30,563 nt of DNA. Source: CAZSIA01 sp045126355. GTDB lineage: Bacteria; Bacillota_I; Bacilli_A; Acholeplasmatales; Anaeroplasmataceae. Under the pieces are notes generated by a model. It was given only the letters and a program-made list of their open reading frames with translations, searched no databases and was not told the origin of the DNA. Both the position numbers and the translations under genes were made by a program. This document shows positions 23,381-30,563 of this stretch, one piece after another (within the stretch, counting starts at the first letter, position 1; every line of letters starts with the position of its first letter). The stretch lies in assembly GCA_045126355.1 (NCBI GenBank), contig JBGVOE010000101.1:1-30563 (forward strand), read 5' to 3'.

Positions 23381-24859
23381 ATGAACAAAAAAAGAAGTAA
23401 ATGGTCCTACGCTATTGGTTGTACAGGAAGAGATATGTGTTACACATTAGTAAGTATGTATCTTTTAATCTATATCCAATATAGCGGACTATTAAATGAG
23501 GCACAATTTTTAGTCTTAACAGGAATAATTGTGTTATGTAGAGTTTGGGACGCCGTTAATGATCCGATGATGGGAACAATTATCTCAAACACTAAAACAA
23601 GATTAGGTAAATACCGTCCTTGGGTATTAATTGGATGTTTATCTAATGCAATATTTTTAATTTTACTATTTACATTACGTTTTGATAATGGATGGGTAAA
23701 TGTTATTGTATTAGGAATTACTTACCTATTATGGGGTATGACATATACAATGAATGATGTAAGTTATTGGTCACTTCTTCCAGCCTTATCAGAAGATAAA
23801 GAAGATAGAGACAAATTAACATCAATGGTAGCTGTTTTTGCTAGTGTGGGAGCATTTACAGCTGGTGGATTAGTCCCAACATTTACAACAGGAAATGCAA
23901 TTGAAGGATATAAAGTATTTGGTATTACATTTGCAGTCATTTTTGTAATATGTCAATTACTTGTCTTCTTCTTCACTCACGATAATAAATATGATAAATT
24001 TATGTTAAGTAAAGAAGAGTTAGAAGCAGAACCAAAGGAAAAAGCAATAACTATAAAAGACATGGTTAAAATTTTAATTCGTAATAAACAATTATTAGTT
24101 ATGGCAGTGGTTGTCTTATTATATACAACAGCTAGTGGATTCTTAATTGCATTTGGTCAAAACTTCTTCTACTTTAAATTCGGTTTTGATGGAAACTTAG
24201 TATTTATATTTACAGTAATATACGCAGCGGGAACATTAGTTTCACAAGCAATCTTCCCAATGTTAACTAAAAAGTTTAATCGTAATCAAATTGTAAAAGC
24301 ATCAATTTTAATTACAGTTATTGGATATTTATTATTCTTCATAATTGCTAATTTACCAATACACCCAAGTATATGTTTCATCTTACTTTGTGTATTTGGA
24401 ATCTTAGTATTTGGAGGACAAGGTGTATTCTATATGGTAATGTTAATCATGTTAACAAACACTATTGAATATGACGAGTGGCAAACTGGAGAAAGAAATG
24501 AAGCAGTAACATTTTCTGTTAGACCATTCATGGTTAAATTAAGTGGAGCTATTCAAGCAGGTATTGTTTCTGTTGCTTTAGTTGCTTGTGGATTATATAC
24601 AATCACTCAACAAATCGGTGATGCAGAAGTAGATAAAAACTTAGGAATTCTTACTGATGCTGAGTTGACTAATAAAGCAAATAACCTATTATCAACCGCA
24701 AATGATTTACAAATATTTGGTTTATCTGCCGCAATGACAATCATTCCAATTATTTTATTTGTCGCAACATATTTCATCATAAAGAAAAAATATATTATTA
24801 ATGAAGCTTTATATGATACTATGACAAAAGAAATAGAAGAAAGAAAAAATAACGGCTAA
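23381..24859 (+). CDS. GPH-family glycoside:cation symporter
   Basis: A 492-aa integral membrane protein with about 12 helices, of the glycoside-pentoside-hexuronide family (MelB, GusB, XynP, LacS core). Family marks are GCTGRDMCY near the start, DAVNDPMMGTIISNTKTRLGKYRPW (in the first loop, positions about 58-82, with the conserved Asp residues and RPW), and NTIEYDEWQTGERNE in the second half. It most likely imports glucosides, with Na+ or H+, that the divergent GH3 and GH13 enzymes then hydrolyse in the cytoplasm. GAGG lies about 8 nt before the ATG. There is no C-terminal EIIA domain as in LacS. Confidence 0.92.
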   Translation: MNKKRSKWSYAIGCTGRDMCYTLVSMYLLIYIQYSGLLNEAQFLVLTGIIVLCRVWDAVNDPMMGTIISNTKTRLGKYRPWVLIGCLSNAIFLILLFTLRFDNGWVNVIVLGITYLLWGMTYTMNDVSYWSLLPALSEDKEDRDKLTSMVAVFASVGAFTAGGLVPTFTTGNAIEGYKVFGITFAVIFVICQLLVFFFTHDNKYDKFMLSKEELEAEPKEKAITIKDMVKILIRNKQLLVMAVVVLLYTTASGFLIAFGQNFFYFKFGFDGNLVFIFTVIYAAGTLVSQAIFPMLTKKFNRNQIVKASILITVIGYLLFFIIANLPIHPSICFILLCVFGILVFGGQGVFYMVMLIMLTNTIEYDEWQTGERNEAVTFSVRPFMVKLSGAIQAGIVSVALVACGLYTITQQIGDAEVDKNLGILTDAELTNKANNLLSTANDLQIFGLSAAMTIIPIILFVATYFIIKKKYIINEALYDTMTKEIEERKNNG

Positions 24860-24873
24860 TTTAGCCGTTATTT
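24847..24873. terminator. bidirectional terminator between convergent genes
   Basis: The 11-bp perfect stem AAATAACGGCT/AGCCGTTATTT (24847-24857 with 24863-24873) has a 5-nt loop. The symporter stop lies at the loop edge, and the SDR stop touches the right arm. The T tail is stronger on the minus strand (TTTTTTC), weaker on the plus strand. Confidence 0.8.
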
Positions 24874-25667
24874 CATTTCAAAAATATCTTAAAAAACAAA
24901 TCTTTCAACCCTTCTGGAAGAATTGTATATAATTTCATTTTAAAACTATTATTAACATTATAATAGCGTTTAGGTTTTTTTGAATTTAATGCTTTTAAAT
25001 AAATGCGTACAAAATATTTAGGATCTTTAGCTTTAACAAGTTCATTTTGCATAATAAACTGCATCTTAGTTAAAGGCTCTTTATATCTAATGGTTTCTTC
25101 TACCATCTTATCAAATTGATTTGTAATACCAGATTGCATATTTGTCTTAAATGCACCTGGTCTTATACAAACAACTTTAACATTAGAAGCAGCTAACTCT
25201 CTTCTTAAAGAGTCATTATAAACTTCTACTGCGTGCTTTGTAATTGCGTAATACCCATGAAATGGTAGTGCACCTATTACACCGTATTCACTAGAGATAT
25301 TAATGATTCTTCCACCACCATTTTCAACAAGAGGGAAAAAGATATTATTGATTTTATAAGTAGCAAGTAAATTAACATTAATAATTTTATCTAGAGTATC
25401 TGGTGGTAATTCAACCATACTTCCTAGTAAAACAATACCTGCAAAATTACTTATTAAATCTAATTTAGAGGTAATATTAGCTACATACTTATACACGTTA
25501 TTTAAACTATCGATACTCGTAACATCTAAAGGGATATAGTGCCTATTATCAAATACAAAAGATTCTTTATAAGCTATATCACAACAAAATAAAGTATAAT
25601 CAGTTAATTCATTTATAACTGATTTGGCTAGTCCACTTTCAGAACCAACAATTAATCCATATTTCAT
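24873..25667 (-). CDS. short-chain dehydrogenase/reductase
   Basis: A 264-aa Rossmann-fold NAD(P)-dependent oxidoreductase of the classical SDR type. The cofactor loop reads GLIVGSESGLA, an altered form of TGxxxGIG. The catalytic Ser is in IINISSEYG and the YxxxK in YYAITKHAV; RPGAFKT follows. The C-terminal 40 residues are basic and aromatic. The substrate is not evident; the layout resembles short-chain reductases acting on lipid or steroid-like molecules. ATG 25667 has AGGTG 6 nt upstream, and the in-frame GTG at 25676 is part of that site. It is divergent from the metallophosphoesterase gene. Confidence 0.88.
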   Translation of the reverse strand: MKYGLIVGSESGLAKSVINELTDYTLFCCDIAYKESFVFDNRHYIPLDVTSIDSLNNVYKYVANITSKLDLISNFAGIVLLGSMVELPPDTLDKIINVNLLATYKINNIFFPLVENGGGRIINISSEYGVIGALPFHGYYAITKHAVEVYNDSLRRELAASNVKVVCIRPGAFKTNMQSGITNQFDKMVEETIRYKEPLTKMQFIMQNELVKAKDPKYFVRIYLKALNSKKPKRYYNVNNSFKMKLYTILPEGLKDLFFKIFLK

Positions 25668-25754
25668 TCTTATCACCTAATTTTAATTTTAATGATAAGA
25701 AAATAAATAGTAAAGAAGATTATAAAAAAATCAATCAAAATAGGAGGAAAAAAT

Positions 25755-27488
25755 ATGAAAAATAAAATATTTAAAGTAATCAAAATAACAACACTTTTAT
25801 TATCACTATTCAACCTACTAATGTATTTTTCAATGCGTTGTTGTTGGAGTGGGATAAGTAAAACATTAGGATATGAAGATGGATATAATAAATTTATCTT
25901 AGATTTACCACTTATCGTCTTCTTTGTTATATTGCTAGTAGCTATAACAAACATCTTATTATTTAAATTTATGAAGAAAGAAAATAATTTATGGGCAATT
26001 ATTATGACACCTATAAATATTATCTTTACAATAGCTGTTATAGTTATTATTGCTTTAGGTGCAATTGACTATATCTACTTTATAATTCCAGAATTCATTA
26101 AAGTAAGTATTGTTACAGCACTAATCTTCTTTGTAGTGTTTATGATTTTTATTTATCCAAAAACACACTTAGCACAAAGTGCCGCATTTAAATATTCAAT
26201 CTTCTCAGCACTACTATTAATTGCAGTATTTTATGTAATAAATTTCTCAATAAATACAATTAATTATAAGCCAGTTGTATACGCAGTTGAAGATAATTAT
26301 CAAATCGTATTTGGTACTAGTGCTGAAGCACTTGGATGGGTTGAAATTGATGGAGTTAAATATACAGACACTTACGCAGGTAGTGAAAAATCATTTACAA
26401 AAGTACACAAAATTGAAGTTCCAATGAAAGTTTTAGATGAGGCTAAAGGTTATAAAATATATTCACAAAAATTCTTCTACCGTGGTCCATTTGGAGCTAT
26501 TAAAGATGTAGTAATTAGCGAGTCATACAACTTTAAAGGCGTTGACGCTAGTGATGGTAAAATTGATTATTACGCAATGGCTGATATTCATATGGAATTA
26601 GATGGTTCATTAAAAGCTTGTGATTATAACAAAGATAAAGAATTCTTAGTTTTAGCAGGAGATATTATTTCCTTCATCAATTCTCATGATGATGCATTCT
26701 ACACAGGAAAAGTAGCTCACGAAATAACAAAAGGTGAAATGCCTGTAGTATACGCAAGAGGAAATCATGAAATTAAAGGTGATTACTCAGAAGAATTTTA
26801 TAAATATGTGGGAAGCAAAAAAGAAGACTTCTACTACAATTTCTACTTTGATAACATTTATGGAATAGTTTTAGATTTAGGTGAAGACCACGATGATGAT
26901 TGGTGGGAATATTACGAAACAGCTCATTTTGCACAGTACCAAAAAGAACAAGTTGAGTGGATTAAAACTGAACTAGCACTTGATGAAAATAATAAATATT
27001 GTCATAAAAACTATGACTATAAAATGTTAGTATGTCATATTCCAGTAAACTATATAAACTCACGTAAAAATCATACTGAAATTAAAAAAGAATTAACAAC
27101 ATTATTAAATCAATTTGATTTAGATATCTCTCTATCTGGTCATCAACATGACTTATGGGTATTTGAACCAAATACAGTTACGCCATTTAAAACGATGCCT
27201 TATAACCCAGAATATAAATCAGGTAAAAATAAAGGAAATGTAACTGACTTTAACTTCCCTTCATTTTTAATTAGTAAACGTGGACTAACACAAACAGATA
27301 GTGATAAATTAACTCAAAAAACACAAATTGGTTTAAGTGTAAAAGTTGATTTAAACGCTAATATTGAAAAAGTTATATATAACAATAGTAACGGAGATAA
27401 AGTTTATATGGTTAATCCATTCGCAAATATTGCTTATGGTGAAGAAATAGTTATCGACTTAACTACTAAAATATTTGAAAAAAAATAA
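25755..27488 (+). CDS. membrane-anchored calcineurin-like metallophosphoesterase
   Basis: A 577-aa protein. About five hydrophobic helices fill residues 8-165, followed by a beta-rich segment (about 180-265) similar in position to the Fn3-like domain of purple acid phosphatases, then the metallophosphoesterase domain. All five metal motifs are visible: MADIHME (DxH), VLAGDIIS (GD), ARGNHEI (GNHE), VCHIP (H), and LSGHQHD (GHxH). The topology suggests an extracellular catalytic domain tethered to the membrane, perhaps scavenging phosphate from esters, but the substrate is unknown. AGGAGG sits 6-8 nt before the ATG. It ends in a strong terminator. Confidence 0.9.
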   Translation: MKNKIFKVIKITTLLLSLFNLLMYFSMRCCWSGISKTLGYEDGYNKFILDLPLIVFFVILLVAITNILLFKFMKKENNLWAIIMTPINIIFTIAVIVIIALGAIDYIYFIIPEFIKVSIVTALIFFVVFMIFIYPKTHLAQSAAFKYSIFSALLLIAVFYVINFSINTINYKPVVYAVEDNYQIVFGTSAEALGWVEIDGVKYTDTYAGSEKSFTKVHKIEVPMKVLDEAKGYKIYSQKFFYRGPFGAIKDVVISESYNFKGVDASDGKIDYYAMADIHMELDGSLKACDYNKDKEFLVLAGDIISFINSHDDAFYTGKVAHEITKGEMPVVYARGNHEIKGDYSEEFYKYVGSKKEDFYYNFYFDNIYGIVLDLGEDHDDDWWEYYETAHFAQYQKEQVEWIKTELALDENNKYCHKNYDYKMLVCHIPVNYINSRKNHTEIKKELTTLLNQFDLDISLSGHQHDLWVFEPNTVTPFKTMPYNPEYKSGKNKGNVTDFNFPSFLISKRGLTQTDSDKLTQKTQIGLSVKVDLNANIEKVIYNNSNGDKVYMVNPFANIAYGEEIVIDLTTKIFEKK

Positions 27489-27499
27489 AATAACAATTG

Positions 27500-27531
27500 A
27501 TAGGTAATGTTAAACGCATTACCTATTTTTT
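27500..27531 (+). terminator. terminator after metallophosphoesterase
   Basis: The 10-bp perfect stem ATAGGTAATG/CATTACCTAT (27500-27509 with 27517-27526) has a 7-nt loop and a T run to 27531. Confidence 0.85.
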
Positions 27532-27534
27532 GTA

Positions 27535-27562
27535 AAATAAAAAGATTGGTTTTATCCAATCT
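27535..27562 (-). terminator. terminator after kptA-membrane protein unit
   Basis: The 7-bp stem AGATTGG/CCAATCT (27543-27549 with 27556-27562) has a 6-nt loop. On the minus strand it is followed by TTTTATTTTAC. It is back to back with the convergent terminator at 27500. Confidence 0.75.
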
Positions 27563-27576
27563 ATATAATATTTATT

Positions 27577-28134
27577 CTATAAACAAGAAAACAATAATAA
27601 AAAGAAAAGTAATGAACATACAAAAATAATCAAAGGATATAATAACAATTTCTTTTCTATCTTTTCGATTTTGATCTTAACATTTTTTGAAATTTTCCTT
27701 AATCTTACCAACATCATAAAAGATGGACGTTCAATTGTTATATATCCAATTTTTGCAGACAACAAAGTTAATGATGCAGGTCTACTAGAACCATATCTTC
27801 CAACAAAACCTAAATCTAAATTCATAGCAATTATATCTTTAATTTTAATAGGAATACCACGAAAAACAAGTTCTTCTTCATTTAAAGATGTCAACGGTAT
27901 AGTATATATTTTTGAAATAAGATTAACCAGTATAGGAATAATTGCAAGCAAAACAAACATGATCAAAGGAAGTATTAAATCCATTATTAGCAAATTTAGC
28001 AGTTCAATTCCTTCTAAATGAAATGAAGCAAAAATTGTTAACGGAATAATTGCTACAGCGATATAATAAGAAGCAAATATCGATTCTGTTACATGTGTCA
28101 TCGCATATGTTGGTTTATAACTTTTAGTATCCAT
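27577..28134 (-). CDS. membrane protein with PH-like segment, unknown function
   Basis: A 185-aa protein that I do not recognise. Two hydrophobic helices (about 23-41 and 46-72) come first. A soluble stretch with alternating beta-type sequence follows (about 74-150, from YTIPLTSLNEEELVFRG), resembling the short bacterial PH-like domains found between membrane segments. A basic helix (KISKNVKIKIEKIEKKL) and a final hydrophobic helix (about 164-184) close the protein. ATG 28134 has GAGGTG 6 nt upstream and is preferred to the TTG just before it. It starts 15 bp after the kptA stop, and no promoter is seen in between, so the two probably share a transcript. Confidence 0.7.
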   Translation of the reverse strand: MDTKSYKPTYAMTHVTESIFASYYIAVAIIPLTIFASFHLEGIELLNLLIMDLILPLIMFVLLAIIPILVNLISKIYTIPLTSLNEEELVFRGIPIKIKDIIAMNLDLGFVGRYGSSRPASLTLLSAKIGYITIERPSFMMLVRLRKISKNVKIKIEKIEKKLLLYPLIIFVCSLLFFLLLFSCL

Positions 28135-28149
28135 CAATTACACCTCATA

Positions 28150-28698
28150 TTATTTTTTTAAAACTGTTATATACTTAGGTAATACGAATTCAGTAAGATA
28201 AATATCATCATTGCCATTATAAAACTTTATTCCATCAGTTACCATTAGTAAGGTATTTATTTCTAAAATGACAGGTTCTTCATCTCTTCTTTTTCCAACC
28301 ATTGTTGCTGTTTCGATATCCTTAGACAAATGTACATATTGTCTACTCATTGGTTTTAATCCTTCATTTAAAATTTTAACTAAAACACTATGAGTAGTAC
28401 CATGATATAAAACATCAGGAACACTTACTTCTTCATGCATTATAAGTTTATTAAATGAATGACCATAAAGCGCTCTAATCTTATCGTTAACTATTTCGAA
28501 ACGCTTTTTAGTAGCTTTAGTCATCATTTCTTCTAAATCAGCTTTAACAATAACCTTATTGTAATTATTCTTTTCATTTATCGCATTTAATAAATCTTCT
28601 ATTAAACAAAAGCCATTATCATCTAAGTTTAATCCATAAGCCATTGGATTATGTCTTAATGCATAAGAAACTTCTTTACCTAATCTTTCTATCTTCAT
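28150..28698 (-). CDS. kptA: RNA 2'-phosphotransferase
   Basis: A 182-aa Tpt1/KptA-family enzyme that moves an RNA 2'-phosphate onto NAD+, giving ADP-ribose 1'',2''-cyclic phosphate. Family marks in order: LGKEVSYALRHNP, LDDNGFCLIEDLL, KKRFEIVNDKIRALYGHS, VLYHGTTHS, QYVHLSKD, and VGKRRDEEPVILEI. The conserved Arg-His-Arg-Arg set (in LRHNP, GHS, and later Arg) appears present. In fungi the enzyme finishes tRNA splicing; bacteria do not need this step, and the bacterial role is open (repair of 2'-phosphate RNA ends has been proposed). ATG 28698 has AGGTGAT upstream; the GTG at 28707 is part of that site. It shares a transcript with the membrane gene that follows. Confidence 0.95.
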   Translation of the reverse strand: MKIERLGKEVSYALRHNPMAYGLNLDDNGFCLIEDLLNAINEKNNYNKVIVKADLEEMMTKATKKRFEIVNDKIRALYGHSFNKLIMHEEVSVPDVLYHGTTHSVLVKILNEGLKPMSRQYVHLSKDIETATMVGKRRDEEPVILEINTLLMVTDGIKFYNGNDDIYLTEFVLPKYITVLKK

Positions 28699-28723
28699 AT
28701 CTATCACCTATCTTTACCCAAAG

Positions 28724-28729
28724 ATTATA
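28724..28729 (-). promoter_or_regulatory. possible -10 of kptA promoter
   Basis: TATAAT on the minus strand, 26 bp before the start codon. No convincing -35 hexamer at 16-18 bp, so this is tentative. Confidence 0.35.
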
Positions 28730-28769
28730 TATACATAATATCACATTTTTCGCATTTTTCTAAATACTA

Positions 28770-28798
28770 TTGAATATTAATAAGAAATTTGTTATAAT
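28770..28798 (+). promoter_or_regulatory. promoter of riboswitch-SPFH transcript
   Basis: -35 TTGAAT (28770-28775), a 17-bp spacer and a consensus -10 TATAAT (28793-28798) with TGT just before it (extended -10). The start should be near 28805, directly at the 5' strand of riboswitch helix P1. Confidence 0.8.
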
Positions 28799-28805
28799 AT
28801 TTATC

Positions 28806-28896
28806 GTGATGAGGAGTAGCATACTAGGTTAACATCGTCAACTCAGGAATACCTCGGTGTTAACAATTACCAAATGTGATTTTGCAAGATCGTTAC
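28806..28896 (+). promoter_or_regulatory. yybP-ykoY manganese riboswitch
   Basis: The conserved core matches the Lactococcus lactis Mn2+ aptamer as I recall it. GGAGTAGC (28813-28820) follows helix P1, and ATCGTCAA (28834-28841) forms the metal-binding loop. A perfect 7-bp helix pairs GTTAACA (28829-28835) with TGTTAAC (28858-28864), enclosing AGG/CCT and CGG. An ATTAC/GTGAT hairpin follows, then TTTTGCAAGA (28880-28889) closing the four-way junction. P1 is GTGATGA (28806-28812) with TCGTTAC (28890-28896). That 3' strand is also the 5' arm of the terminator that follows, so Mn2+ binding should block termination (ON switch). The regulated gene is an SPFH protein. Confidence 0.93.
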
Positions 28897-28917
28897 TATT
28901 TAGTAACGGTCTTTTTT
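28887..28917 (+). terminator. riboswitch-controlled terminator
   Basis: The 10-bp stem AGATCGTTAC/GTAACGGTCT (28887-28896 with 28903-28912, one G-U pair) has a 6-nt loop followed by six T. Its left arm contains the whole 3' strand of riboswitch helix P1, so the two helices are mutually exclusive. Confidence 0.92.
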
Positions 28918-28958
28918 ATTTCATCACAGAATAAAGATTATAGAAGGGGAGGAATTTT

Positions 28959-29975
28959 ATGTCACTATTAATCTTTTCAATTGTTTTATTTATTATTGCT
29001 GCGGTAGTCTCAATTTCAATCATCTACTGGATGAGAACTTACAAAAACTCAAGATGTAGCTATCTTGTAGCCCTAGTATCATTAGGAGCATTTTTAATAC
29101 TTTTATTCGGATCATTTACTAGTATTCCAGCTAATAGCGTAGGTATTATTTATGATGATATGAAGGGTGGTATTCAAGAAAAAACTTATGGTGAAGGATA
29201 TCATTCAAAAAGTGTATTCGAACACATCACTACAATTTCAACTGCCAACAGAAGTGCAAGAGTTAACACAACAGGTCAAACAAATGATGGTCAATACGCA
29301 ACTTTCGAATTATCAATCATCTATAAAATCAAAACTCAAGATGCAGGAAAATTCTACAAAATCACAAATGATTCTGATATTCCAACTAGCGCATTAAACA
29401 CAATTATTAAATCAACTTTACAAAGTTCAACAATCAGATATGACATTTTCGAATTATTATCAACTGAATTAGAAAATGCTCGTATTGAGTTTAAAAATGC
29501 CTTAGCTGAAAGCCTTTATGAAAATTACTATATTACACTAGTTGACGTAGCTTTTGATGAAATAGACGGTGGTGAAGAGGTTGAAGCTATCTTAGAAGCA
29601 AGTGCTAAAGCTCAACAAGAAATCGACATTGCTAAGTTAACTGCTGAAGCTAATTTAATCACAAAAGAAAATGAAGCTGAAATTAAAAAATTATTAGCTG
29701 ACGCTGAAGCTTACGCAATTAAAGCTGAAGGTGAAGCAAAAGGTCAAGCTGCTTCTGCTTATGTTACTAATATTAAAGGAATGATTGATAGTCTATATGA
29801 AAACAGCGGTCAAACATTAACTTATGAACAATGTTCAGACTTAGTATTATCAATTGTATTCTATGATACATGGGATGGAGTTTTACCAGAAGTTTTAACA
29901 AGTGATTCATTATCTAGTATGATTGGTTCATTAATTACAGGCGATACTACAACAGAAGATACTACAAAACAATAA
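28959..29975 (+). CDS. SPFH/band-7 (prohibitin/HflK-like) membrane protein under Mn riboswitch
   Basis: A 338-aa protein. Two hydrophobic helices (about 2-25 and 34-55) are followed by an SPFH domain (about 57-215: SIPANSVGIIYDDMKGGI, YGEGYHSK, ARVNTTGQTNDGQYATFELSIIYKI). A long Ala/Glu/Lys-rich coiled-coil segment follows (about 208-265: EAILEASAKAQQEIDIAKL, ending EAKGQAASAY), as in prohibitins and HflK/C, and the C-terminal tail ends Asp/Thr-rich. SPFH proteins form large membrane-bound oligomeric cages that organise proteases or membrane domains. GGGGAGGA lies 7 nt before the ATG. It is the only gene on the riboswitch transcript, with a terminator 11 bp after its stop. A role in manganese physiology is inferred solely from that control. 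Confidence 0.92.
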   Translation: MSLLIFSIVLFIIAAVVSISIIYWMRTYKNSRCSYLVALVSLGAFLILLFGSFTSIPANSVGIIYDDMKGGIQEKTYGEGYHSKSVFEHITTISTANRSARVNTTGQTNDGQYATFELSIIYKIKTQDAGKFYKITNDSDIPTSALNTIIKSTLQSSTIRYDIFELLSTELENARIEFKNALAESLYENYYITLVDVAFDEIDGGEEVEAILEASAKAQQEIDIAKLTAEANLITKENEAEIKKLLADAEAYAIKAEGEAKGQAASAYVTNIKGMIDSLYENSGQTLTYEQCSDLVLSIVFYDTWDGVLPEVLTSDSLSSMIGSLITGDTTTEDTTKQ

Positions 29976-29986
29976 TATAAAACAAG

Positions 29987-30020
29987 AAATGGTGTATTTT
30001 AATACGCCATTTTTATTTTT
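29987..30020 (+). terminator. terminator after SPFH gene
   Basis: The 11-bp stem AAATGGTGTAT/ATACGCCATTT (29987-29997 with 30002-30012, one G-T pair) has a 4-nt loop and a T-rich tail to 30020. Confidence 0.88.
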
Positions 30021-30103
30021 GTAAGACTTCTATTTTTTAAGCACAAAATAATGAAAACTTTAATTCAAATAATCTTTCTTCTAAAATCATAAAAGATGTA
30101 TCA

Positions 30104-30132
30104 TTTGCATTTTTAAAAAAACATTATATAAT
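30104..30132 (+). promoter_or_regulatory. promoter of 2-hydroxyacid dehydrogenase gene
   Basis: -35 TTTGCA (30104-30109), a 17-bp spacer and -10 TATAAT (30127-30132), 43 bp before the start codon. It gives this gene a transcript separate from the SPFH gene. Confidence 0.6.
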
Positions 30133-30175
30133 CAAAACATAAGTTTTAAAAGAATATTGAAGAGGAGTCATACGT

Positions 30176-30563
30176 ATGTTTAATAAATTAGTTATAATCG
30201 AGAAAATTAATATTCCAGATATTCATATCGAAAAGTTAAATGCAGTAGCTAAAGAAGTTATATACTTTAAAGATTTACCAAATAGTGATGAAGAAATAAT
30301 AAAACGGATTGATGACGCAGATGCTGTATTACTATCATATACTTCATACATAAATAAAAACATCTTAGAAAACTGTAAAAATATTAAATATATTGGTATG
30401 TGTTGTTCACTATATTCAGCCTCTTCAGCTAATGTAGATATCCTAACTGCTAACGAATTAGGCATTACGGTTAAAGGCGTAAGAGACTATGGTGATGAAG
30501 GTGTTGCTGAATACGTCATCCATGAATTAGTTGGTTTCTTACAAGGTTATAAAGGATATAAGT
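30176..30563 (+). CDS. D-isomer-specific 2-hydroxyacid dehydrogenase, N-terminal part (truncated by window end)
   Basis: An open frame from ATG 30176, with AGAGGAG about 8 nt upstream, runs without stop through the right edge (129 codons). It starts MFNKLVIIEKINIPD and contains the substrate-binding half of the family: ADAVLLSYTSYINKNIL, IKYIGMCCSLYSASSANVD, and ITVKGVRDYGDEGVAEYVIHEL, the region just before the NAD-binding domain (typically ...N.vDl..a...GI.V.nv..y...aVAE). Lactate, phosphoglycerate and glycerate dehydrogenases share this layout; the substrate cannot be assigned. The NAD-binding and catalytic His parts lie outside the window. Confidence 0.85.
   Translation, partial: MFNKLVIIEKINIPDIHIEKLNAVAKEVIYFKDLPNSDEEIIKRIDDADAVLLSYTSYINKNILENCKNIKYIGMCCSLYSASSANVDILTANELGITVKGVRDYGDEGVAEYVIHELVGFLQGYKGYK

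Noticed and set aside
25673..25954. 93-aa minus-strand open frame
   Set aside because: It lies opposite the N-terminal membrane part of the metallophosphoesterase gene, has no ribosome site, and its hydrophobic composition is the mirror of that gene.
27671..28021. 116-aa plus-strand open frame
   Set aside because: It is antisense to the PH-like membrane gene. That gene has GAGGTG and operon context, while the antisense frame has no ribosome site.
30223..30465. 80-aa minus-strand open frame
   Set aside because: It lies opposite the clear 2-hydroxyacid dehydrogenase frame starting at 30176, which has a ribosome site and family motifs.
1..30563. CRISPR arrays, insertion sequences, prophage or tRNA genes
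   Set aside because: No regularly spaced direct repeats, transposase or integrase motifs, or tRNA-like cloverleaf sequences were seen on either strand.

Overview
The window reads as chromosome of a very AT-rich, low-GC Gram-positive bacterium (Bacillota). I infer a gut-type Bacilli/Erysipelotrichia-like lineage or a relative. The grounds are the conserved order rpsB-tsf-pyrH-frr-uppS-cdsA-dxr-rseP, strong Shine-Dalgarno sites of the GAGGTGA/AGGAGG type, TTGACA/TATAAT promoters, rho-independent terminators after most units, TGA used as a stop, a CotF-like gene, and isoprenoid synthesis by the MEP route (dxr). No species can be named from the sequence alone.

Left part (1-8310, transcribed leftward): rpsB and tsf are read from a promoter with a long, structured, unusually GC-rich leader. 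A strong hairpin follows tsf, then come pyrH and frr, another hairpin, and an extended -10 promoter that starts uppS-cdsA-dxr-rseP (lipid-carrier synthesis, CDP-diacylglycerol, MEP pathway, intramembrane protease). After the rseP terminator lie two tandem TTGACA-17-TA(T/G)AAT promoters, a boxA-like antitermination site, and the first bases of a 16S rRNA gene that runs off the left edge. A 37-bp perfectly alternating purine-pyrimidine tract sits between rseP and the rRNA promoters.

Middle (8430-19143): a CotF-like ferritin-fold protein, an acyltransferase with a zinc ribbon, a Nudix hydrolase, a Na/phosphate cotransporter with a PhoU-like tail, a MarR regulator with a heterodimeric ABC exporter pair in one overlapping operon, a DUF2974/Mbeg1-like alpha/beta hydrolase, and a membrane-anchored glycerophosphodiester phosphodiesterase whose reading frame is broken by a single-base shift exactly at its HRG motif.

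Right part (19160-30563): a carbohydrate locus with a GH13 oligo-1,6-glucosidase-like enzyme and a circularly permuted GH3 beta-glucosidase, divergent from a GPH-family sugar:cation symporter over a shared promoter/operator region. An SDR dehydrogenase, a membrane-anchored metallophosphoesterase, a PH-like membrane protein and a KptA/Tpt1 RNA 2'-phosphotransferase follow. The most striking element is a yybP-ykoY manganese riboswitch at 28806-28896. Its P1 helix overlaps a transcription terminator, and it controls not an Mn exporter but an SPFH/band-7 (prohibitin/HflK-like) membrane protein. The window ends inside a D-2-hydroxyacid dehydrogenase.
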